Origin: Gnetum montanum
Lineage: Eukaryota; Streptophyta; Gnetopsida; Gnetales; Gnetaceae
Direction of reading: 5' to 3'
DNA: 64,000 bases
Assembly: GCA_015680685.1 (NCBI GenBank)
Contig: MNCI01028959.1
Location: forward strand, 286,794 to 350,793
This document shows, piece after piece, positions 47,290 through 57,379 of the stretch. The number at the start of each line of letters is the position of its first letter. The stretch's first letter is position 1. The position numbers and the translations under genes are program-made. The notes under the pieces were generated by a model. The model did no database searches, was not told where the DNA came from, and saw nothing but the letters and a program-made list of their open reading frames with translations.

Positions 47290-47470
47290 GAAAAATGGCT
47301 AATTGAGACATCATATTCAAGACTGAGACATCTATCTAAAAACACCTTCAATTCTAGTGAGATGTCTACTTGAAGAGTGAGACGTCTATCATGAGATGTT
47401 TGGCCTAAGATGTCTTTGCAAAGATTGAGACGTCTGCTGCCAATCTAAGACATCTAGCCTACAAGTTTAC
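47290..47470. repeat. Cluster of GAGACGTCT-type motifs
   Basis: About nine variants of GAGACRTCTA, TGAGATGTCT and AAGACATCTAG lie in 180 bases with spacing of 12-35 bases. The core AGACGTCT is a perfect palindrome. A similar layout is seen for other motifs at 4.4 and 5.5 kb. Confidence 0.6.
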
Positions 47471-47717
47471 TTTGAACTCTATAGCATATTTATGACATTT
47501 TGACATCTTGGCAGTCCTTAGAACATCTTCACTTGGTTTGTAGACCTCATTTGTATCCCCACTCTCACTTTGTCATTTCAGTGCAGCTCTCGTTCTAGCT
47601 TATCTCTTATTTTGAAGTCTTAGTTCAACATGTTCCTTCATAGCCTTACATGACTACAAACACATTTCCACATTCTTCATTTTCTCTAAAGTTTTGACAT
47701 ACCAAAAGGCTAACACT

Positions 47718-48090
47718 CTTTTCATATTTGAGAACATGTAGCTTCAATGGGGAGGCAACACACCACCATTGCTCTAATTAGATTACAAACCCATTATCTA
47801 TTACTAGAATAAATCATCATGTTCTATTGCTCCTTTCATACTTGAGAATGTGTGGCTTCAATGAGGAGACAATAGACTTTCGTGGCTCTAATCATATTAC
47901 AAATCCATTATAAATGGCTAGGATAGATTATCATGCTTTGTTTCTCTTTTTATATTTGAGAATGTGTGGCTTTAATGAGGAGGCAACACACTCCCATGGC
48001 TTTAATCATATTACAAATTCATTATCTATGACTAGGATAGATCATCATGCTCTACTTCTCTTTTCATATTCAAGAATGTGTGGCTTCCGA
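47718..48090 (+). repeat. 114-bp tandem repeat, three units plus a partial
   Basis: Units start CTTTTCATATTTGAGAAYRTG at 47718, 47832, 47946 and 48060, exactly 114 bases apart. The period is 38 codons. One frame through the whole array has only two stops and spells variants of LRMCGFNEEATHSHGFNHIT, SLSMTRIDHHALLLFSY. No start codon or known domain is attached. Confidence 0.9.
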
Positions 48091-48119
48091 GAGGAGTTCC
48101 ATACATCATTCCAATAGAT

Positions 48120-48480
48120 CTATGAGGGAGAAGAGAATCAAAGAGGATATTCTATTCAACAAAAACTCAAACTCTTCAAAGTTTTTTTGCAAGGGGAAGA
48201 GGAAGTAAACCTAGTTAGAACCCATAAGAAGGATAATTGAGGATCTGGGAAGAGCATAGCAACAAATGGATGAAATCCTGAAGTGGGATTGTATTATGGA
48301 CAATCTAGTGGATGAGAAAAAGAAAAGAAAGTTAGCTTGAAATGAGAAAATCTACTAGATCTAATGAGCAAAAGAAAAATGGTTGAATGAAGAAAATCAA
48401 AATTCTGTTCCATATGAAGATAGGAGAAAAGGAAAGAAGAAAATCATTTCTTTCTCTAGATCAATTTACAAATATTTGAG
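48120..48480. other. Intergenic stretch, purine-rich
   Basis: GA-rich sequence (GGGAGAAGAGAATC, GAGAAAAAGAAAAGAAAG) without a clear frame. Confidence 0.4.
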
Positions 48481-48486
48481 AACATC

Positions 48487-48545
48487 ATCATAATCATCAT
48501 CCTAACCTTGTCCCAACAAAATGGGGTGAGCTACATGAGTTTTCT
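48487..48545 (-). mobile_element. RTE-type LINE 3' tail
   Basis: CATCATCATAATCATCATCC, then TTGTCCCAACAAAATGGGG and GAGCTACATGAG. This is the reverse complement of the same RTE end as at 13645. Only the tail is present. Confidence 0.65.
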
Positions 48546-48589
48546 TTTAGTCATTTTCCTCTATGAAGATCTGAGAATGAAGGTAGGAT

Positions 48590-49503
48590 ATTTTAAGAAG
48601 TTGCACAGGGCTAACAAAGAGGTAGATCTACAACCGCTCAAACCTTTGATTTTAAGGATGCTCTCAATGGAGGATATTAGATTCATCCAATGCCCCTTCA
48701 TAAGAAAGGAAATTTGGATGATGATAAGGTAGTCACCCTGCAACAAATCTCTAGGTCCAAATAGTTGGAATTTTAAGTTCCAAAGGGAATACTAGAATAT
48801 ACTAAATGAAGACTTGGAGGCCATCTTGTTACCTTGCCTCACTAATGGAACCTTCCATAAGCATTGAAATGACACATCCTTAGTGTTTTTGCTAAAGAAG
48901 GCTAGATCCTTCCCTCTACAAATTATCAACCTATAAGCCTCTATAATTACATATACATGTTTCTTTCAAAACTTATTGTTTGTTGTCTACTGCCCCTTCT
49001 TATTAATCTTATTAAGGAAGACCAAGTACCATGTATCCTAAGGTGATCAATCATGCATAATGTGATTGCTACCAATGAGGCAATACACTAGGCATGATCA
49101 TATGACATTAGTGTCTATTTCATTAAGCTAGATCTAGTGAAGATGTATAATAGAGTTGATTACCAAGCTCTACTTCTCACTCTAAGAAAGTTGGGTTTTA
49201 AGGGACCTTGCAAATTGATTAACTTCATTCTTCAATCTGTGAGATTCTAGATGATGTTAAATGATGAAAAGTTGACCCAATTCTCCCCCATTGAATGAAC
49301 TCTACCATAATGATCCTCTTTCCCCTTGCTTGTTTGTCATTATTGCAAATAATCTTTATAAATGCATCTAACACGTGAGATTTTAAGCACTATTCCTATG
49401 GATCATACCTTTAATCCTTGCATTATGCAAATGATGAATTACTTTTCTTTCATGCTTTAGTTTCAAAGGCTAGAAAAGTTAACAAGGCATTGGGTATATT
49501 TCT
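48590..49503 (+). pseudogene. L1-type LINE RT fragment, cut by element B
   Basis: The frame pieces read CPFIRKEIWMMI, CNKSLGPNSWNFKF (family KSPGPDGFNFKF), INFILQSVRF and LDLVKMYNRVDYQALLLTLRKLGFKGP, then HYANDELLFFHALV (palm YADD, here YAND) and ARKVNKALGIFL. Several stops are present. At 49504 the sequence switches at once to the LTR of element B, which inserted here. Confidence 0.78.
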
Positions 49504-50445
49504 TGATGAGTTTTGGTTTGTCATTTTGATTGGGCCTTGTCAACGAGGCCCCATCGACATAGTTTGTTGCATCAATGAGGCCACATCAACTAGGCCCCAT
49601 CGATGAGGCCCTATCAACCCAATCAATTGCATCAACATGGCCCCATCAATGCAAGGGTCTATCCCAGTCTATAAATACGAGCCACCAACCACATTTATGG
49701 CATCAATTCTCATAGTAGTAGTAGAGCTCTTGTAGTTTGTCTATTTGAAAGTTAAAATATTTTTCTTGAGTGCCCATAGCAGGAGTCATTGAGTGTATAG
49801 ATCTTTATTCGAGCATTATTGTACCTAAGCACGACAATGTGTGTGGCAATAAAGATGAGGTTTCTAATAAACCTTGCAGCATTATGGATATATTAAATAC
49901 TTCATTTATGCATTTAATGTTTTCAGTTACTTATTCAATGTTTTCTAGTAATTAAGCTAATTAAGATAATTGAGCAAGATAAGCTAGATAGATTATACAC
50001 ATAAGTACACCTGCTTCTAGTGTAACATGTATTCGCTTTGTAATCCTAGCAGCATTATTGCTTGGTACGCTCAATAGCATAGCATTTGGTAACCCAGCAA
50101 TGAATATGTGGGTTTAGGATGTGTATAGAAAGTGGGACAAGACACTTATGTTAGGATTAGCTAGAGGTCAATAGGTTAGTTACATTGAATTAACCATTAA
50201 ATTACCTTGTCTTTATCTCTATTCAAGCACCAAGACTATAAAACATAAAACTATAAAAGTCATATGCCTCAATTACATGTGCTTCACAAGTGTAATTGGA
50301 AAGACAACAAATGACCTTAGGGCAAGGTTCACTACCTAGAAGACTAGTGCACTAGAAACTATAAAATCCATGGAATTCAACCAAATCACGTGTGAATGCT
50401 TTGTGATTCATATGATTGGGCATAGGGATCCCTCACCACTCATCA
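49504..50445 (+). mobile_element. 5' LTR of element B
   Basis: It starts TGATGAGTTTTGG and ends CCACTCATCA. U3 (49540-49665) carries repeats of the form CATCRAYRWGGCCCC. TATAAATACGAG lies near 49671 and AATAAAGATGAGG near 49848. R/U5 matches element A. Confidence 0.88.
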
Positions 50446-50446
50446 T

Positions 50447-50464
50447 TGGCACCATTGCCAAGGA
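50447..50464 (+). promoter_or_regulatory. Primer-binding site of element B, tRNA-Asp type
   Basis: TGGCACCATTGCCAAGGA differs from the tRNA-Asp complement only by G to A changes. Spacing to the LTR end is one base. Confidence 0.8.
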
Positions 50465-50619
50465 CTTTATTTGTTGAAACGTGCACTATTTAGGTTTAGT
50501 GAATACCATTAATATTGTTATACAAACCTCGAGGTCAATATCATTCCCACTATACATAGAATTATAAATGAATACTAACATTTTATTTCATATTGAAAAA
50601 TATCTTCTTCTTCTTCTCA

Positions 50620-52870
50620 TAGACATGAAGATGTCATACTGTCAATCCCGCAAGAGTGCAAAGTGGTATATACTCATCCAAATGAGTATGTACCAAATTT
50701 CACCTTTATCCTACATCAAGATGAACAATTGTGATGGCATAATATGGAGGGCAACATCATCGTGCCCTCCGATTGATCTGTGCCTAGGATGCTATTTCAA
50801 ACCCTTAAAAAGTTGGGCATCTTAGATCTTCACAAGGAATACGTTATAAATGGTTATGACACTTGGGACTACCATCCCACTGAAACACAATGCAAGCAAG
50901 ATTGACATCAGGAGAAGCACCATGAGGATATGAAGGGAAAATGTTTCACTAATCCCTTGTTCCTAGTAGATCAAGATGACAATGAGGATCCTCCCTTTGA
51001 AGATTCTCAACATGAAGATTCTCCATCCCCTATTATTGATAATGAGGGTATGACCCTAAACCTATAGTCAAGTATTCATAAAATAAGTTCAAGAAAAACT
51101 GACAATCAAGGTAGGGACTTGGGAAAATATCACAATAACAAGGGATCTAAGCATGGTAGTCATAATGAGTGAAATTATGAAGGTGGACATTGCGGTGGTA
51201 GTGGTGGTCCACCTTCCTCTCTATCCTCTTCATCCGATTCCAAACATTCCTCTTCATCTACCGATTCTCATAGAAGCCACTGTTGAAATAATCATGATGA
51301 GGATGATTAACAAGAAAATAATGACCGTTAAGGCCATCAAGAACGCAAAGGTGGCAAGAACCATTATCGACACAATCATGATGAGGAACCTTTGTTTGCA
51401 ACTAAAAGTATTTTTAACATTGTAAAGGTATTTAGAATTTCAACTAGGCATATGAAAGATAGTCAGATCAAGCACTTAGACATGAATAATATCCCAAGAT
51501 TTGAGGGGGATACAACTTTGGTCCACAGATGCATCTACAAGCTTTTCATGATGCTTGGCCTTACAAAACATAGAAAATGAATGGCAGAAACTCCAACTCT
51601 TTCCTAGGACACTCATCAAGGAAGCTGAAAGCTAATACCAATCCTTGGAGCTGGAATGTATCTGCAGATGGAGTACCATGTTGGAGCTATTCAACAACAA
51701 ATATCAAACATACTCTAAAGTGTCTAATCTAAGGAGGAAAATCCAAAGATGGAAACAAGGAACACATGAATCCTTGGATGCTACTATTGGCATGTATTAT
51801 TCACTCTTACATCGATGCCTTGGCCATGGTTATTCTCAGATGGAACAACTTTGCCACATCATAGATGGGCTTAGAGCAGAAACTAGAAGAACTATTAGGG
51901 CGTATGCCCAAGGGAGATTGTCTAAACTAAGAGTTCATCAAATCCAAAGGCTAATAGAGTAGGTAGCAAAAGAAGAAAGTGAGATACAAAAAATGAAAAT
52001 TGAAGAAGAGTATAATAGGGACCCTTCCGTCAAGAAACAGGAGGTCTAATTTTATGACAAGGAGAAGTCGCCACTTGATGAAATGATGAATAGAAAAACC
52101 TTGCCCCTTCAAAAATCTATTTATGATATTTTGGAAAAGGTTGGTAAATTATGGGACTCTTTGGATGAAAAATTTTTAAAAATTCCAAACTACTATGAAG
52201 ATTGCTAAAGAATCCAAAGACCAAAATAGCGATCATAATCACAGGTGAAAAGCAGTTGAGCGTGCCTACCAAAGAGGTAAGGGCAAAGCTGCTACCATAG
52301 AGGAAGTTGTGGAGATAAACTCTGAAGATGATGTTGGTTGTGACATTTGTTAATATGAACATCCAAAGGAATGTTGCCCTATGATGTCACACTTACAAGA
52401 ATCTAGGGTGTATGCATTGAATTCTCAACTAGCATGAAGGTAAGCACCCCAGATGATTGCCTTATCCCCAAGGCAATCCAAGATAGTTCCATCAACAACA
52501 ATAAGCTTACTGCCCAAGTGGAGCTCCACCACAACCATATGAACAATACCAACAATGGCACTAACCACAATTGTGGAAAATGCTACCACCAAGGCAACAA
52601 TATCCTTATAGGAAACTAAATCCATACAAGTACTAGCAATTTATCTTTCCAAGAAGTTGTATAAGTCATGCCTCATTTCAACATCACTATTACCCTCCAA
52701 AGTACCACTGAACACATTCACAATATACTGCGGAGGAGAACCCATATCCATACCACCCTCTATATCCATCTGCACATGTCCCTCTACCCTCTACCCAGTT
52801 ACCTCCTACTCCACCTCCTACTTCATCCATGCAAGGTGAAATCCCTTCACAACCATAGCAATGAAATGCC
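50620..52870 (+). pseudogene. gag of element B
   Basis: The N-terminal domain (LDLHKEYVINGYDTWDYHP) is followed by an acidic and Ser/His-rich linker (GGSGGPPSSLSSSSDS, 51190-51270). The conserved capsid-like part comes next: DSQIKHLDMNNIPRFEG, FPRTLIKEAES, RWSTMLELFNNKYQTY, LHRCLGHGYSQMEQLCHIIDGL, YAQGRLSKLR (open at 51645-51962). The compact zinc motif at 52339-52374 keeps all Cys and His but has a stop in place of Gln (CDIC.YEHPKEC). A Pro/Tyr-rich tail ends near 52860. Several stops lie in one main frame. Confidence 0.85.
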
Positions 52871-53079
52871 ATGATGGCTATACATTCACATCTAGCCTTC
52901 CAACCATGTGGCTCGAAAAATTAATCCAAGAAATGACCTTTTTTCTGATCCAGTAGTCCTTCTAAACCCTCACAACCTCATATGGCTAGTTGTCCTGCAT
53001 CTACAACATCCTCATCCTCTACATCCAACACTTTTGAGTGCCCTTCAAATAAAATGCCACCTTGAATCTACATTGTGAT

Positions 53080-53600
53080 GCTAACTCATGCTATTTCTAA
53101 TTGGATCAGGTCTAGATATCTTCCCATGAAACGATCTAACCCAGGAAGTCCACTCATTTACTTGTAGATCATTGGACATGAGCCATGCAAGGCTCTTCTT
53201 GATTCTGGTTTTGATGTCAACCTCATCTTCCATGACATGTACAAAGCCTAGAACCTACCACCTCTCAAGAACAGCAACAAGACCAATCAATTACTATCCC
53301 TCTAGGGTTTGTAGAGGACATTGTCATTATAGTTTGTGGATGATCCTATCCTGCCAATCTTTTGGTGATCAAGGTTAAGAACTACAAAGGTGATTTTCCC
53401 ATCATTATGGGAAGAGCTTGGCTAAGCATAGTCAATGCGCAAATGGGCATGAGGGACCTCTCCTTGAAAATCTCGAAGGAAAATGAATCTAGATGGTTGG
53501 AGAAGAAGCATATTCCATGCATTTCATACAATGATAACAAACGCAATTGTATGCAAAAGATTTGGTCCATCAAAAGTACATACATTAAAGCATGCAATTA
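53080..53600 (+). pseudogene. Aspartic protease region of element B
   Basis: KALLDSGFDVNLIFHDMYKA contains the catalytic DSG (about 53193-53201). The downstream block FPIIMGRAWLSIVNAQ..MRDLSLKI is open at 53362-53601. A frameshift lies between the two. The core is better kept than in element A. Confidence 0.78.
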
Positions 53601-53699
53601 GTGTGCACAAGAAATAGATATTCAATGGAATATGTATGCAACAACCACAAAATAGGAGGGCACCCAATGGCTGATAACTAACTCAGAAAATGATGAAAA

Positions 53700-55005
53700 T
53701 GATGATACTTGTTAAGGAGAGTTGGAAATCCCTAATAACTTCAAGTAGGAGCCCCTAGAGTTGAAAACTCTACCAACCAACATGAAGTATGCATCCTTAA
53801 ATAATGATAAGCTAGTCATAATCACTACCAAACTTGATCCTAAACAAAAATAAAGACAATTAAAAGTGGTTTAAAAATGGCCAACAACCTTTGCTTGGTC
53901 ATATCCTGAGTTGACTAGAATTGATCCATGGATATGCTAACATTGCATCTACACCAACCAACCATGAAGCCAAGAAGGCAACAGTAGAGATGGCTAAATT
54001 CCAAATTGAAGTAGATTATCAAGGAGGAAATAGAGCAACTCCTCATGGCAAGGTTTATCTATCCCATCATGGATAGTGAGTGGGTTAGTCCACTCATAAT
54101 CATGCCAACAAAAGATAGCAAGTGGTGGATCTACATCAACTTCAAGTTGTTAAACATGGCAACATTACGCTATTATAGCTATTATAGATCATTTTCCATT
54201 GCCATTTGTGAACTAAGCATTGGACACTATCTCTAGGTATTGCTATTATAGCTTCTTAGATGATTATAGTGGGTATAGCCAAATCCAAATTACATTAAAA
54301 GATTAAACCAAAACAACATTCACAAGTCCCTAAGGAACTTTTGCATATTATAAGATGCCATTTGTTCTATGCAATGCCCCTATAACATTTCAATGCTTGG
54401 TCCTTAGCATCTTCCAATAGCAAATCAGTAGTGGTGTAGAAGTCTTCATAGATGACTTCTCCACCTATGAAGCTACATTTGAACAAACCTTGAACCACCT
54501 TGAGCAAGTACTAAAAAGATGTGTGGAAACACATCTGCGACTCAATTGGCAAAAGAGCCACCTCATGATCTAAGAAGGCATTGTACTATGTCATAGAATC
54601 ACTCAAAAAGGGATTGAGATAGATCTTGAGAAAATAAGGATCATCCAAAGAATAACCCACCAACCAGAAACCGTTAAAGATGTTCAATCATTCCTTGGAC
54701 ACATTGGCTACTACTGATGATTCATCGAAAATTTCTCTAAAATTGCAAAATCATTAGTAGAGCTTAGAAAGAAAGATGCAACTTTCATCTAGACCAAGGA
54801 ATATGAACAAGCATAAAAAAAAACTCATAGAAACACCAATTCTATGGGCACCACACTAGTCCAAACCATTCCACATCATGACAAATACATCTAACTATGC
54901 CTTGGGAACTATGCTCATGCAATTGGATGATAAGAAACACCCATACTACATCCACTGCATAAGTCAAAGCATTTGGGGACATAATTAAATTACACCATCA
55001 TAGGA
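53700..55005 (+). pseudogene. RT and start of RNase H of element B
   Basis: GELEIPNNFK, SEWVSPLIIMPTKDSKWWIYINFKLLN (54067-54160), then VFIDDFSTYEATFEQTLNHLEQVL (about 54440-54510), GIEIDLEKIRIIQ, FLGHIGYY..FIENFSKIAKSL and an RNase H start up to LNYTII. Many stops and shifts. Homology ends near 55000. Confidence 0.82.
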
Positions 55006-55111
55006 GATGCCACAAGATCTTCTCACCTTCACTCCACAATTGACTTCCAATGAAGATAGATTATAGGTTAGATTAAATCATATGTAGAACAAAGGGAAAG
55101 GTCCTGTAAGC

Positions 55112-55171
55112 CTGAAATAGGATCACTAAACAAATTTGAGACTGAAATAGGATCACTAAACAAATTTGAGA
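55112..55171. repeat. Perfect 30-bp tandem duplication
   Basis: The block CTGAAATAGGATCACTAAAC... occurs at 55112 and again at 55142 without mismatch, just beyond the truncation point of element B. Confidence 0.9.
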
Positions 55172-55199
55172 CATTTGAAACATACTGAGTCTTTTTAAC

Positions 55200-57080
55200 T
55201 TGACACTTAAAAACCATTATTTGTTGTATAATTTTCAAGAAATTTGAAACTACTAAGCTAATACCACTTCTCTATTCCTATAGGATACCAAAGCAGTGAA
55301 TAAATCCTATGATCCAATCTGCAGCTGTGTCCTCTTAGTTCAATATAATTGAATAATGTTGTATATTCATGACCATTAATTCAAAGCATAAATAATTGCG
55401 CCATATTCTCTATTAAGATAATTGACATGTTTTAAAACTAGAATGTTCCTTAATCAAAATCTTCCACGTAATTTCTCACAGTAAGAATTCAAACCAGATT
55501 ATAGTAGTCTTCTAAATATGCATTTAAACTGGCCACAATATTTTATTGCAATGGTTGCCCTGCATATGGGTATTTTGTTCTGAAATATGGTATGATGAAA
55601 ATCTTAGATTATTAGGTTATTGTTCTGTAACTTCTCATGAGACATTGAAAATAATGGCAAATGCCTTGCTCTGTCACGATTACCCTACAAACTATGTGAA
55701 AGGCAACCGATTTCCAACCACAAAAACCTCAGGTAAAACAAAAACAAAACTTGACAGTTTAACCAAGACTGAATTGTATCCAATGAATACACCATGCCAA
55801 GAATGACAGAGAGTCTCAGCAGAAAAACAAATTGGAATCAATCTTCCAAAACAGAGTGCTATACTTGCGGGAACTAGACTCAACACTACTAACTAAACTG
55901 AAAACGTAACAAAGAAATAGGTTTTTGTAAAATTCTATTCTCACGATTTACAAAATATCGCACTACGTCTTACAAAATGCCACAGAGAAGCGCCCTGGAC
56001 ACAAATGTAGGAACTTCATCGCAGTTTTTCAAACATGTTGAAGCTTGATATTTGTGCATCCACTTCAAACCTACCATACCAAAGCCTCAATTAAATGAAC
56101 GCCCAATTTCAGATCCTAAATTAACAGCCTGCCAATTCTTCCATAGGTCTTTACTATGATTCTACTCCTATGACTGATTGAGATGTATCAGCCAAAAAAG
56201 GACCTCAAGATGACAGCCGCATCACCGAGGCCGAGTGAGACTGAATCCATTTTGCAAGATTTACACAGTAAAAAGTGCCTGAAGCTTTGAAAATTCGCTT
56301 CAGCCAAGAAGCTGTCTTGCGTACGCAAAATATACAAATCGAAACAGATCTGGCTCCCAACTTAGGGAATCGACAACAAATTCCAAAAACAACGAGACTC
56401 AAATAAATTTAACGAAAACAGAGATCTGTAAATAATTAACATACAGGGATTTACAAGAACTTAACTAAAACATAGATCTACAATTAAAAAGGACGATTAG
56501 AAATAAGCGTATCAAACGAAGCGCACGAAGTTCGGCTCACTTGCTAGTCCGCATAAGCCACCGCTGAGTTTAAATTGCATCCCTAAAGCTATCGCAGTAA
56601 CTAAAACACAAATACAGAGGCAACCTCAAGAAGATATCTATTCAGCATCCACGATCGACAAAACATTGATGATTGCTAAAACCAAAACTGGAGCAGATTC
56701 ATATTAAGGAATCATGCAGGCGGATTTAGACGCTAGGGTTAGGGCTTCTCACAAATATTTGAGTGTTAATATTGATGGCTTCAGCTTATTTATAAAATAT
56801 ACTGAAATTTTATTACATTGTAATTTTTTAATTATGTTTCTTCGGCTCATAGCTATCCGTGTTTCAATGCAGGATAGACTAAAGGGCAGGAAAACTGCGT
56901 TACTTTGTGGAAGTTACGTGATAAGACGTTTTTTTTTTTTTTTCCAAGATATTTATGTTTGGAACATGCCTCAACCGGCATAGGGTGTTTTCACTTAACT
57001 TTGAACCTTGTAACTTATGGTGTAAATTGTGTAAGTCAATCAAATTTGTGTAACTTAGGGTGTAAATTGCGTAATTCATA
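55200..57080. other. Transposon-poor, CpG-richer stretch, possible host transcript region
   Basis: No transposon similarity was seen. From about 55680 to 56950 CpG sites are more frequent than in the decayed flanks. On the minus strand a 22-codon frame at 56580-56512 (MQFKLSGGLCG...) lies behind possible acceptors (TTTGTGTTTTAG, 56605; TTTTGGTTTTAG, 56680), followed by UTR-like sequence. On the plus strand ATG 56714 opens MQADLDARVRASHKYL. I cannot tell which strand, if either, is used. A run of T lies at 56930-56943. Confidence 0.35.
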
Positions 57081-57084
57081 GTGG

Positions 57085-57245
57085 GGTGTTTCTAAGGTAT
57101 TGGAATCCCGAAATAATTATAATACAGCTATATCCAAAATATATATTTTAATTAAAACTTTATAACTCAACATTGCTTACCAAAGTCAAACCTATACTTG
57201 AAGCTTTTAAATGCATTATAATTTGTGCTAATGTGGTGAGATGCT
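57085..57245 (-). mobile_element. tRNA-derived SINE, copy 9 (inverted)
   Basis: GGTATTGGAATCCCGAAATAATT, TTTATAACTCAACATTG, CAAAGTCAAACCTATACTTG (B-box part) and GTGCTAATGTGGTGAG follow the reverse complement of the family. It lies 40 kb away from the cluster. Confidence 0.68.
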
Positions 57246-57379
57246 CTTTAAGGGGTTACATCTACATTGTTGTCAAAGCAAGGATTTATGATGTGTGGCA
57301 TACTTTAAATTGTGCCTGAGAACTAAAGAACCAATAATAGAAATGGGCTCAAGAAAAATAAGATAGTAAACGAAGTTAT

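Larger units (their letters stand above)
49504..55005 (+). mobile_element. Athila-like element B, 3' truncated
   Basis: 5' LTR, PBS, gag, protease, RT and the start of RNase H lie in the same order as in element A and are homologous to it. Similarity ends in RNase H near 54990 (LNYTIIG). Neither integrase, ORF3 nor a 3' LTR follows up to 57 kb, so the 3' half was lost by deletion. Confidence 0.85.

Noticed and set aside
47718-48090. Array considered as centromeric satellite
   Set aside because: Only 3.5 units of 114 bases at one site; too short and isolated to call a satellite.
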